The notes under the pieces were generated by a model that was given only the letters and a program-made list of their open reading frames with translations, was not told the DNA's origin and ran no database searches. A stretch of 6,089 nt of DNA from Bacillota bacterium (lineage in GTDB: Bacteria > Bacillota_E > Sulfobacillia > Sulfobacillales > Sulfobacillaceae), in NCBI GenBank assembly GCA_021802225.1, contig JAKAAS010000128.1, positions 1 through 6,089 on the forward strand, given 5' to 3'. Shown here piece by piece: positions 1 to 6,000 of the stretch (position 1 is the stretch's first letter; each line of letters begins with the position of its first letter). A program made the position numbers and the translations under genes.

Positions 1-1383
1 ACTGCCCCTCGATCCCAGAACATTGCCGAAGCGGACGGTCACGAACCGCATGTTGGACTTCTGGGCGTAAATGGCTCCCAGAATTTCCCCGATCCTTTTG
101 GTTGTCCCGTACACGCTTGTCGGGTTGACAGCTTTGTCCGTGGAGATGAACACAAACCGTTCCACATGCATTTTCTGGGCTATATCCAAAAAGCCCCACA
201 GCCCTTCCACATTGTTGCGGATAGCTTCAGGCGGCTGAATTTCCATAAGCGGCACATGCTTGTGGGCGGCGGCATGAAAGATGACCTCGGGGCGGGTCTG
301 CTCCATCACTTGCTGCACCCGTCGCCGGTCCCGGAGGTCCGCCACTACCGGCGCCACCCGCATCTGCGGAAACGCCGCCCGCATTTCCTGTTCGATGTCA
401 AAAATAGATGTCTCGTCAAGGCCCAGGAGGACCAGACACCGGGGACGGAAGCGGGCCACCTGCCGGCACAGTTCGGAACCGATGGTGCCGCCTGCGCCCG
501 TCACCATCACCGTGCGGTTTGTGATGTACCCGGCAATTTCCGCCAGGTCCACCATGGCGGGCTCGCGCTGCAGCAAGTCCTCAATCTGGATGTCGCGGAT
601 CTGATTCACCAGCACCTGCCCGCCTATCATCTGGTTGATGGCCGGCAGCAGGCGCGCCTTCACATTCAAGTCGCGGCACTGGTCCACCAGCGGACGCAGA
701 ATCTTCCCGGAAGCGGACGGAATGGCAAAGAGCACCTGGTCCACCCTCTGCTCGCGCATGACCGGCTGCAGCTGGGCGGTCGTGCCCAGCACCTTTAAAT
801 TCCCGATCTGCATCCCCCTCTTGGCAGCGTCATCATCCAAAAATCCGACGGCCAGACCCACCTCCGGGTGGCGCCCCAATTCCTGAGCCGCCAGCTGGCC
901 CGCCTTGCCCGCACCGACCACCAGCACCCTGGGGGCCGCCTTGCTTTTGGGGATCCATGTAATATCGTAGTAGGAGCGGATCAGAAACCGCCATCCTCCG
1001 ACAAGGGCCAGAGCGAATAGCACATACAGCACATAGACGCCGCGGGGGTAATGCGCGGCCTTTTCCAATAGCAGGTATCCATCCAGAAACACCACGCTGC
1101 CCAGGATGGACCCAATCAGCACCTGGGCGTCGCGAGACCCGGCATACTGCCACATCCGGTGATACACGCGGGTTACCCACAGCAGCAAAAGCGTCGTGAC
1201 CGTGAAGTACAGGGCGATGTGCTGATAGGGCTGCAGATATTGGCGCGGAATGTAGGGCACGTCGAAGCGCAAGTACAGGGCCAGATACACTGAAGCATTA
1301 ATCATGATGGCATCTATTACCATAGCCAAAAAAATCTTTAGGTACAAATGGAATCGCCGACCCAATGGATTCCCCTCTTTCAT
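1..1383 (-). CDS. Membrane-anchored nucleotide-sugar 4,6-dehydratase/epimerase, WbpM/PglF/CapD type (3' end missing)
   Basis: I translated this frame from the reverse strand; it is open from an ATG at 1383 to the window edge, giving 461 residues. Residues about 12-135 hold roughly four membrane segments. A first Rossmann fold follows with VLVVGAGKAG at 153-162, then the SDR catalytic domain with VTGAGGTIGSE at 294-304. The block STDKAVNPTSVYGTTKR at 414-430 contains the Thr-Asp-Lys dehydratase triad (415-417) and a YxxxK pair (Y425, K429). This is the long form of the family, usually about 600-650 residues, so about 150 C-terminal residues lie outside. Known members convert UDP-GlcNAc to its 4-keto-6-deoxy form at the inner membrane face for capsule, glycan or exopolysaccharide precursors; the exact substrate here is inferred only. 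Long-form enzymes usually have Met where this one has Y425. The ATG lacks a good ribosome site, while a TTG at codon 7 (1363-1365) has a strong one, so the protein may begin there. Confidence 0.93.
   Translation of the reverse strand, partial: MKEGNPLGRRFHLYLKIFLAMVIDAIMINASVYLALYLRFDVPYIPRQYLQPYQHIALYFTVTTLLLLWVTRVYHRMWQYAGSRDAQVLIGSILGSVVFLDGYLLLEKAAHYPRGVYVLYVLFALALVGGWRFLIRSYYDITWIPKSKAAPRVLVVGAGKAGQLAAQELGRHPEVGLAVGFLDDDAAKRGMQIGNLKVLGTTAQLQPVMREQRVDQVLFAIPSASGKILRPLVDQCRDLNVKARLLPAINQMIGGQVLVNQIRDIQIEDLLQREPAMVDLAEIAGYITNRTVMVTGAGGTIGSELCRQVARFRPRCLVLLGLDETSIFDIEQEMRAAFPQMRVAPVVADLRDRRRVQQVMEQTRPEVIFHAAAHKHVPLMEIQPPEAIRNNVEGLWGFLDIAQKMHVERFVFISTDKAVNPTSVYGTTKRIGEILGAIYAQKSNMRFVTVRFGNVLGSRGS
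1372..1378 (-). promoter_or_regulatory. Shine-Dalgarno site favouring a TTG start for the sugar dehydratase
   Basis: On the minus strand AGAGGGG lies six bases before a TTG at 1365-1363, in frame with the annotated ATG at 1383. The ATG itself has only a weak GGTGGG about 12 bases upstream, and that stretch is part of a predicted leader hairpin. The sequence therefore supports initiation at TTG, giving a protein six residues shorter and beginning GRRFHLYLK after the initiator. The ATG remains possible. Confidence 0.5.
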
Positions 1384-1388
1384 AAACT

Positions 1389-1429
1389 GCGCCTGCCCAC
1401 CGCAAGCGGCCGCTTGAGGTTTCAGGCGC
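1389..1429 (-). promoter_or_regulatory. Nested GC-rich hairpin in the dehydratase leader
   Basis: A perfect 14-base palindrome, CAAGCGGCCGCTTG (1403-1416), sits inside a 7-bp inverted repeat, GCGCCTG (1389-1395) and CAGGCGC (1423-1429). Both share nearly the same centre (about 1409). With the predicted transcript start near 1427, this would fold the very 5' end of the mRNA and end six bases before the ATG. No U-run follows on either strand, so it does not look like an intrinsic terminator. It could be an mRNA 5' stabiliser, a translation control element or a DNA operator; the sequence does not decide between these. Confidence 0.55.
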
Positions 1430-1433
1430 CAAA

Positions 1434-1442
1434 ATTATAACA
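1434..1442 (-). promoter_or_regulatory. Extended -10 promoter for the sugar dehydratase
   Basis: The minus strand reads TGTTATAAT, a perfect TATAAT preceded by the TGn extension. No good -35 hexamer lies 16-18 bases upstream, which is tolerated at extended -10 promoters. The predicted start is near 1427, giving a leader of about 44 bases to the ATG. This is inferred from consensus matching only. Confidence 0.5.
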
Positions 1443-1522
1443 CGTTTGCCCTGAGCAGGGCGATGGAAGGCTGTGGGACATCTTCAGTCGCAGCCAGATG
1501 CAGCAGATTCGACGCCTTTCAC

Positions 1523-1551
1523 TAGACAAAATTCTTTTCGTTCATTATAGT
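1523..1551 (+). promoter_or_regulatory. SigA-like promoter for the 86-residue gene
   Basis: TAGACA at 1523-1528 and TATAGT at 1546-1551 are separated by exactly 17 bases, and each differs from the SigA consensus at one position. Transcription would begin near 1558, leaving a leader of about 115 bases before the GTG at 1673. A second AT-rich stretch (TTATTATAAG, near 1575) is a weaker alternative -10 with no clear -35. Confidence 0.55.
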
Positions 1552-1672
1552 AACGCCCGCAGGGTCACAAGCGTTTATTATAAGGGTGATCAATAGATGG
1601 CCAATAATGCATTTCCTTTGACGTCAGCATCAAGCGCAAGCGGCGGGAGGAGATACCGGATGGGGGATTTAC

Positions 1673-1933
1673 GTGGCGATACGAGTGGATGTTTCTGCCG
1701 ATACACAATGGCTTAAGGTTGCTGTGCAAGAGGAAAAGGCAGCCGCCACCGAGCAGTGGGTCCAAATCAATCGAGCCGTTCTCAATCTCATCATGCAGGA
1801 GGATCCCCGTCCTCCGGAATTGATTCTCGACCTGATTGCGCGCAGGGCCTTTAAGCGGATGCCCGTGCCCAATGGCGAGGACGGCTCAAGGCTCATCACG
1901 CCGCACAACCTCGAGCTGGTCTGGCCTAAATAA
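1673..1933 (+). CDS. Small hypothetical protein, 86 residues
   Basis: I do not recognise this protein. It is soluble-looking, with no signal peptide or membrane segment. A beta-like N-terminus (about 1-9) is followed by a probable helix rich in Ala, Glu and Gln (about 13-42). A PRPP turn (45-48) and a second Arg-rich helix (about 49-62) come next, then a tail ending VWPK. There are no cysteines and no recognisable catalytic motif. The frame is closed by TGA at 1619-1621, and GTG at 1673 is the first usual start after it; GGGGG at 1662-1666 is a modest ribosome site six bases before it. A stronger GGAGGAG upstream is spaced for an ATG at 1660 in another frame. The gene has its own upstream promoter and ends in a strong terminator shared with convergent ftsH, which argues that it is a real monocistronic gene. 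Its function is unknown. Confidence 0.65.
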   Translation: MAIRVDVSADTQWLKVAVQEEKAAATEQWVQINRAVLNLIMQEDPRPPELILDLIARRAFKRMPVPNGEDGSRLITPHNLELVWPK

Positions 1934-1967
1934 AAAGAGAGCGCACCCCAATGCGCTCTCTTTTTAT
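1930..1967. terminator. Bidirectional intrinsic terminator between the 86-residue gene and ftsH
   Basis: A perfect 16-bp inverted repeat (1930-1945 with 1952-1967) encloses the six-base loop CCCCAA. The core is GAGAGCGCA/TGCGCTCTC, flanked by A5 on the left and T5 on the right, so both strands give a GC stem followed by a U-run. The TAA of the plus-strand gene (1931-1933) and the TAA of ftsH (1966-1964) sit opposite each other in the stem. Confidence 0.93.
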
Positions 1968-3766
1968 GTGGTTGCGCGCAGAATTTCTTTCAGTTGAGCC
2001 GCATCAAGAGTCTCCCGGTCAATCAGCTCAATCGCAATCCGGTTTAGTGTAATCCGGTGCTGCAGCAACAGGGCCTTAGCCCGCTCGTACTGCTGCAGGA
2101 CGATGTGGCGGATGGCCTGGTCGATCTTGGAGGCGACCTCTTCGGAATAGTTGCGCTGCCGCATCAAGTCCCGGCCTAAGAAGACCTGGTCCTGACGGGT
2201 GCCGTATGTCATCGGTCCCAGTTCCTCCGACATGCCAAACTCCGTAATCATCTGCTTGACCATTTTCGTCGATTTTTCCAGATCGTCAGAAGCTCCGGTC
2301 GAAATTTCCCCAAACACAATCTGTTCGGCGGCCCGGCCTCCCAAAGACATCGCCACTTTGTCGAGAATCTGCTCCTTGGTGATCAGGTAGCGGTCTTCCT
2401 CAGGCATCGGCATCGTATAGCCCATGGCCATGCCCCGGGGAATAATGGTGACTTTGTTGATCGGGTCCCCATGGGGCACGAGCATGCCCACCAGCGTGTG
2501 GCCACCCTCATGGAACGCGACAACCCTTTTCTCAAACTCTGAGAGAATGCGCGTTTTCTTCTGAGGTCCCGCCATCACCCGCTCCGAGGCTTCTTCAAAA
2601 TTCTGCATGGTAATCTTCTTGCGCCGCTCGCGGGCCGCTAAAAGGGCTGCCTCATTGGCCAGATTCGCCAGGTCCGCCCCCGTGAAGCCTGGGGTCCGGC
2701 GGGCGATGACCTGCAGGTCCACATCGGTGTCCAGCGGCTTGTTTTCCACATGGACCTCCAGAATCTTCTTGCGGCCCTTCTGGTCGGGACGCGGGACCAC
2801 GATTTGGCGGTCGAACCGGCCCGGCCGCAGGAGCGCGGGATCGAGAACATCCGGGCGGTTCGTGGCCGCCATCACAATAACTCCCTCGTTGATGCCGAAC
2901 CCGTCCATTTCCACCAGCAATTGGTTCAATGTCTGCTCGCGCTCATCATTGCCCCCGCCGTAGCCCGCCCCGCGCATTCTCCCCACCGCATCCAGTTCAT
3001 CAATGAAGAGAATGCAGGGAGCATTCTTCTTGGCTTGCTCAAAGAGGTCACGCACGCGTGACGCCCCCACGCCCACAAACATTTCCACAAATCCCGATCC
3101 GCTTTCTGAAAAGAACGGCACTCCCGCTTCTCCCGCCACGGCCCGGGCCAAAAGAGTTTTGCCTGTCCCCGGCGACCCGAAAAGCAGGACGCCTTTAGGA
3201 ATTCTGGCCCCCATGTCCATATAGCGTTTAGGGTTTTTCAAAAAGTCGACAATTTCCTCCAGCTCCTGCTTCTCCTCGTCCACACCCGCCACATCGGCAA
3301 AGGTGACTTTAGGGAGGTTATCCGCCTGCAGGTGCGCCTGGGTCTTGCCAAAGGACATCATCCGGTTTCCGCCCTGACTCTGCCGGAAAAAGAAGAACAC
3401 AAATCCGATAACAATCAGCACCGGGAGGAAATCGCCAATTAAGCCCACCCACATCGCCGAGCTGGACGGCTTAGTCACGCTGACATTGGCTCCATAGGCA
3501 TTCAACTGGCTGCTCAGCGCGCTCGTGTCACCCGGGGCGTAAACGGTCTCATAATTCTTGCCCTGTTGGTTGGTCCAGGTTACCACATGCTGTGACGAGT
3601 TGACGTCCGCGCTCTTGACCTGGTGCTTCAAGGTGGCGCCGACGAGAGAACTGTACGGCATATCCTGCACGGGTGCGGTACGGGCGTTGAGTATATCCAT
3701 TAACGTTGAAATAAACAGCACGACCAGGACAATCGTGATAACGCCTCGAAACCACCGGTTTTGCAT
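1964..3766 (-). CDS. ftsH: ATP-dependent zinc metalloprotease FtsH
   Basis: This is a complete 600-residue FtsH, the hexameric membrane AAA+ protease that extracts and degrades misfolded membrane proteins and short-lived regulators. Membrane segment 1 lies at about 6-26, an extracytoplasmic domain at about 27-104 and membrane segment 2 at about 105-127. The AAA+ domain shows Walker A GSPGTGKT (197-204), pore loop FVGVG (230-234), Walker B ILFIDE (252-257) and the second region of homology ending RPGRFDR with arginine fingers R317 and R320. The peptidase has HEGGH (419-423) as the HExxH zinc site and D495 in GASDDL as the likely third ligand. Residue choices that differ from the commonest forms are Ser in Walker A (usually GPPGTGKT), HEGGH (usually HEAGH), and [11 protein letters not shown] at 220-230 (usually SISGSDFVEMF). 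No essential residue is missing. The C-terminal tail is short compared with the roughly 640-residue B. subtilis and E. coli proteins. The ATG at 3766 has GGAGGGG (3772-3778) five bases upstream. The gene is not next to tilS/hpt, a common arrangement elsewhere, so it could be one of several paralogues. Confidence 0.98.
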   Translation of the reverse strand: MQNRWFRGVITIVLVVLFISTLMDILNARTAPVQDMPYSSLVGATLKHQVKSADVNSSQHVVTWTNQQGKNYETVYAPGDTSALSSQLNAYGANVSVTKPSSSAMWVGLIGDFLPVLIVIGFVFFFFRQSQGGNRMMSFGKTQAHLQADNLPKVTFADVAGVDEEKQELEEIVDFLKNPKRYMDMGARIPKGVLLFGSPGTGKTLLARAVAGEAGVPFFSESGSGFVEMFVGVGASRVRDLFEQAKKNAPCILFIDELDAVGRMRGAGYGGGNDEREQTLNQLLVEMDGFGINEGVIVMAATNRPDVLDPALLRPGRFDRQIVVPRPDQKGRKKILEVHVENKPLDTDVDLQVIARRTPGFTGADLANLANEAALLAARERRKKITMQNFEEASERVMAGPQKKTRILSEFEKRVVAFHEGGHTLVGMLVPHGDPINKVTIIPRGMAMGYTMPMPEEDRYLITKEQILDKVAMSLGGRAAEQIVFGEISTGASDDLEKSTKMVKQMITEFGMSEELGPMTYGTRQDQVFLGRDLMRQRNYSEEVASKIDQAIRHIVLQQYERAKALLLQHRITLNRIAIELIDRETLDAAQLKEILRATT

Positions 3767-3771
3767 CGGAT

Positions 3772-3778
3772 CCCCTCC
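3772..3778 (-). promoter_or_regulatory. Ribosome binding site of ftsH
   Basis: The minus strand reads GGAGGGG followed by ATCCG and the ATG at 3766-3764. This strong match fixes the ftsH start. A five-codon reading frame ends just upstream (stop at 3784-3782). Confidence 0.85.
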
Positions 3779-3956
3779 GCTTTACAAATTGCTCGTCATG
3801 AACATCCTCCACGGATAGATCCGGGGAATTCCCTTTATCACTAAAGGATTTTCCTGTTGCGCGGAGGTTTGCCGCGTATTGAACTTGGTCGCTGCGGGCT
3901 GCACGGCGAGGCACGGCAAAAAATCTCCAAGGCCTCTGCCTCTTGGTGCCCGTGAA

Positions 3957-3971
3957 GGCAAAAATTTTGCC
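3957..3971. promoter_or_regulatory. Palindrome at the predicted ftsH transcription start
   Basis: GGCAAAA-A-TTTTGCC is a perfect 7+7 inverted repeat with a one-base centre. It lies directly downstream of the predicted ftsH -10 and covers the expected start near 3966, as a repressor site might. It does not match the CtsR heptad direct repeat or the long CIRCE (HrcA) repeat. The regulator, if there is one, is unknown. Confidence 0.35.
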
Positions 3972-3972
3972 C

Positions 3973-4001
3973 GATATATTACAATAGCACTTTTCTCTCA
4001 A
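3973..4001 (-). promoter_or_regulatory. SigA-like promoter for ftsH
   Basis: On the minus strand TTGAGA (4001-3996) and TATATC (3978-3973) are separated by exactly 17 bases. The -35 matches consensus at five of six positions and the -10 at four of six. The start would fall near 3966, giving a leader of about 200 bases. Confidence 0.45.
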
Positions 4002-4071
4002 GCTGCGCTATAGGTTTCGTTGTTCGGGCTATTTTTAGTCGCTTGCGGGCATACTGATACCAACATAGCCG

Positions 4072-4079
4072 AAAGGAGA
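4072..4079 (+). promoter_or_regulatory. Ribosome binding site of the membrane protein gene
   Basis: AAAGGAGA lies ten bases before the ATG at 4090. It is the best ribosome site for any plus-strand frame here and selects this frame over the overlapping ones. Confidence 0.75.
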
Positions 4080-4089
4080 AAGATTCGCT

Positions 4090-4662
4090 ATGATCTGGAA
4101 ATCCCGGACGCCCTGGCTGATATTGTCCGGCCTGTGGCTGCAGTCCGCGCTGTTTCGCCCCTATCTCGCCCCAAGAATCCCGCTGTTCCCGTTTTCCGGC
4201 CTGTGGCCCGCATTTTGGGCGGTTTGGCTCCCGCCCTTGGCGGCTGTTTGGTTGATGTTGGGCCTGCGGCGCGCATTTTCCCAGAAGCCGTGGCTGCCCT
4301 GGGCCATGTGTGTCCCTCCAGCGGCGTACCTGGCCGCCGATTCCGTGATCTTCCTCACCCACCTCACGGCATCCGCGCAACAGCTTGATCTCCGCCTGCC
4401 TGCGGCGTTCAGCGTCATGGCCGCGTTCGTCCTGGTGGTCATCCCCCCCGCCACCCGGAAAACCCGGTTCAAAGGCTCATGGATCGCGGTGGTAGCCGCT
4501 GCCGGACTGGTGATGTCATTCTGGGGAAATGCCTACTGGGGTCTGGGGATGGGCCTGCTGCTCGCACTCACGGCGCTCAGGCGCCGCTTCTGGCCGCTTC
4601 CCCGGCATTCCACCGGAAATCCCGGGAACAACCCTCCCAGCAACCCCCCGGAAAGCGTGTGA
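4090..4662 (+). CDS. Trp/Pro-rich multi-pass membrane protein, function unknown
   Basis: I do not recognise this 190-residue protein as a named family. It is very hydrophobic, with probable membrane segments at about 7-22, 36-59, 68-90, 104-120 and 130-162; the last may be two segments. By hand count it has 13 Trp and 22 Pro, with Trp clusters in the first 71 residues and again at 131-168. Short Arg/Lys-rich turns (LRRAF 59-63, RKTRFK 123-128, LRRRF 163-167) probably face the cytoplasm. The tail after residue 168 is polar and rich in Pro and Asn, ending NPPSNPPESV. No catalytic or ligand motif stands out. The start is supported by AAAGGAGA upstream. The gene is divergent from ftsH and converges on the transglycosylase gene, whose stop codon begins 7 bases after its own, with no obvious terminator between. 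The shape resembles small integral membrane proteins of unknown role; a link to ftsH or the transglycosylase is not shown. Confidence 0.8.
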   Translation: MIWKSRTPWLILSGLWLQSALFRPYLAPRIPLFPFSGLWPAFWAVWLPPLAAVWLMLGLRRAFSQKPWLPWAMCVPPAAYLAADSVIFLTHLTASAQQLDLRLPAAFSVMAAFVLVVIPPATRKTRFKGSWIAVVAAAGLVMSFWGNAYWGLGMGLLLALTALRRRFWPLPRHSTGNPGNNPPSNPPESV

Positions 4663-4669
4663 GGAAACT

Positions 4670-5986
4670 CTACCACTGGCTGTACAGGGCATACAGGCTT
4701 TCAATATTGTTGACATAGCCTGTCGTGTAAGGCAGCACCTGGTTGCCGTTGTTCTGCACCGCTCCTGGCCCTGCATTGTAGGCGGACAGCGCTAGGGAAA
4801 GATTTCCCCCAAACATATTCAGCATATCCCGCAGGTACAGGCAGCCCGCCAGCAGATTCTGCTGCGGATTATACAAGGAGCTGGGGGATATTCCCAAAAC
4901 CGCAGCCGTGCCCGGCTCGAGCTGCATCAGACCCACAGCTCCCGTAACGCTCACGGCTTGTGAATTCCCGCCGGACTCTTCCGTAATCACCGCGATGACC
5001 AGGGCCGGGGGCAAATTTTCCTGCTGGGCTATTGGCGTGACCAGTGGCAGCATGGCATTGAACAGGCCTCTTTGGGACAAGCTGCCTTGGTTGAACTGAG
5101 CGAGCAGAGACTGGATTTGCGAGGCTATCTGGCTTATGCGGCTGCCCAAGGACGCCATGTTCTGAGAAATTTGCTGCTGCTGGTCTTGCATCTGGGTGAC
5201 CGCCTGTTTGCGGGCCGACAGCGTGCTGGCCGCATTTTGCGCATCGGACACGGCCTGATTGTGCAAAGCCATGGCCTGGCTCTCCTGTTGGGCCAGCAGG
5301 TTCCGCTCATTTTGCAAGAGAGACTGGTGTGCGCTTAAAGATGCCTGCGCCGCCGCCAGCAGATTGGCCTCGGCTTTCAGGCTCAGTTTTTCCTTGGTTT
5401 CCTGCGCTTCTTCCGCTTTAATGACATCCACTTCGCTGGCGGCTTGTCCCGCTACCTGACCCAGCAAATCCAGGCGGCTTACAAAGTCATTGAAGGAGTT
5501 GGCCCCCAACAGGACATCCAGGTACCCAATGGAACCCCTCTCCTCGATAAGCTGGAGCTGCCCGCTTAACAGCTTGCTCTCCTGAATCAGACTGCTTTGG
5601 GTCTGGGCAATAAGCGCTTCTGTTTTCTGGTAATTCGCCTGCGTGGCACTCAGCTCATTTTCCGTCGCGTCCAGTTGCGTTTGGGTGCTGGTTAAAAGAG
5701 CTTGGGTCTTTTCCATTTGCGCATTCGTCGCCGAAATTTTCTGGTTCGCCGACCCTATCTGGCTCTGAGCCTGCGCCAGCTTCTGGTTGAGGCTGCCGAT
5801 TTGCGCCGTAGCCTGGCTGATCGCTGCCTGGGTCTGAGCATACTGACTCTGTTCTTGAGCCAGCTGCGCCTGCGCCTGCGATTCCTCCTGCTGCAGCTGC
5901 TGAAGCGACGCGGCATACACCATCACCGGACCCGTCAGCACCATAAGACTCGCGCCAATCAGCGCGACCGCTGTTTTGCCTCGCAT
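4670..5986 (-). CDS. Secreted lytic transglycosylase with N-terminal PcsB/CwlO-type coiled coil
   Basis: This 438-residue protein begins with a signal peptide (about 1-25, predicted cut after VMVYA). Residues 26-145 and 180-300 form long Gln/Ala/Ser-rich coiled coil. Between them, GSIGYLDVLLGANSFNDF (151-168) matches the hinge segment typical of the PcsB/CwlO coiled-coil domain. The C-terminal domain (about 312-438) is a family 1-type SLT fold: catalytic Glu337 in ITEESGG, then GAVGLMQLEPGTA (349-361) and SAYNAGPGAV (401-410). Such enzymes cleave the MurNAc-GlcNAc bond of peptidoglycan with formation of 1,6-anhydroMurNAc. PcsB and CwlO are controlled by the FtsEX membrane complex through their coiled coil; that this protein is too is inference. 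Those relatives usually carry CHAP, NlpC/P60 or M23 peptidase domains, not SLT. On the minus strand GGAGGAGG (6001-6008) lies an unusually long 14 bases before the ATG; an AGAG nearer the start may help. An in-frame stop nine bases upstream excludes an earlier ATG. Confidence 0.93.
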   Translation of the reverse strand: MRGKTAVALIGASLMVLTGPVMVYAASLQQLQQEESQAQAQLAQEQSQYAQTQAAISQATAQIGSLNQKLAQAQSQIGSANQKISATNAQMEKTQALLTSTQTQLDATENELSATQANYQKTEALIAQTQSSLIQESKLLSGQLQLIEERGSIGYLDVLLGANSFNDFVSRLDLLGQVAGQAASEVDVIKAEEAQETKEKLSLKAEANLLAAAQASLSAHQSLLQNERNLLAQQESQAMALHNQAVSDAQNAASTLSARKQAVTQMQDQQQQISQNMASLGSRISQIASQIQSLLAQFNQGSLSQRGLFNAMLPLVTPIAQQENLPPALVIAVITEESGGNSQAVSVTGAVGLMQLEPGTAAVLGISPSSLYNPQQNLLAGCLYLRDMLNMFGGNLSLALSAYNAGPGAVQNNGNQVLPYTTGYVNNIESLYALYSQW

Positions 5987-6000
5987 AATTCTCTATAAAA

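Larger units (their letters stand above)
1384..1672. other. Divergent intergenic region between the sugar dehydratase and the 86-residue gene
   Basis: This 289-base gap holds the leader hairpin and extended -10 promoter on the minus strand (1389-1442) and a SigA-like promoter on the plus strand (1523-1551). About 80 bases between them (1443-1522) show nothing I can name. The plus-strand leader (about 1558-1672) contains a 39-codon reading frame from an ATG at 1597 and a strong GGAGGAG at 1646-1652; both are discussed in the findings. I did not recognise a riboswitch. Confidence 0.6.
3767..4089. other. Divergent intergenic region between ftsH and the membrane protein gene
   Basis: About 323 bases separate the two divergent starts. 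The region holds the ftsH ribosome site, a possible five-codon leader frame (3782-3799, minus strand) and a short hairpin CCTTTA-TCAC-TAAAGG (3832-3847). It also holds a 15-base palindrome (3957-3971) overlapping the predicted ftsH transcript start, the ftsH promoter (3973-4001) and the ribosome site of the plus-strand gene (4072-4079). I found no convincing plus-strand promoter; the AT-rich stretch 3974-3986 (TATATT, TACAAT) is a weak candidate without a matching -35. A minus-strand reading frame crosses much of the gap into ftsH but has no sign of being coding. Confidence 0.6.

Noticed and set aside
166..798. Plus-strand open frame of 210 codons
   Set aside because: It lies antisense to the clearly recognisable SDR domain of the sugar dehydratase and its His/Arg-rich translation resembles no protein; it is a shadow frame.
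833..1180. Minus-strand open frame of 115 codons
   Set aside because: It overlaps the dehydratase in another frame; the true frame gives membrane segments and Rossmann motifs, this one gives Gly/Arg/Pro-rich noise.
1403..1416. GC palindrome considered as an intrinsic terminator or a mobile element end
   Set aside because: No U-run follows on either strand, and no matching inverted repeat or target duplication was seen around it.
3832..3847. Hairpin CCTTTA-TCAC-TAAAGG considered as a terminator
   Set aside because: The stem has only six AT-leaning pairs and no following U-run on either strand.
3549..4001. Minus-strand open frame of 150 codons spanning the ftsH 5' region
   Set aside because: It overlaps the conserved N-terminus of ftsH out of frame, has no ribosome site and shows no domain.
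3979..4472. Several open frames overlapping the 4090-4662 gene on both strands
   Set aside because: Only the 4090 frame has a strong ribosome site and a coherent membrane-protein translation; the others are Arg/Gly/Pro-rich shadows.
4663..4669. Possible terminator between the convergent membrane protein and transglycosylase genes
   Set aside because: The gap is seven bases and no GC stem with a U-run was found in either direction near it.
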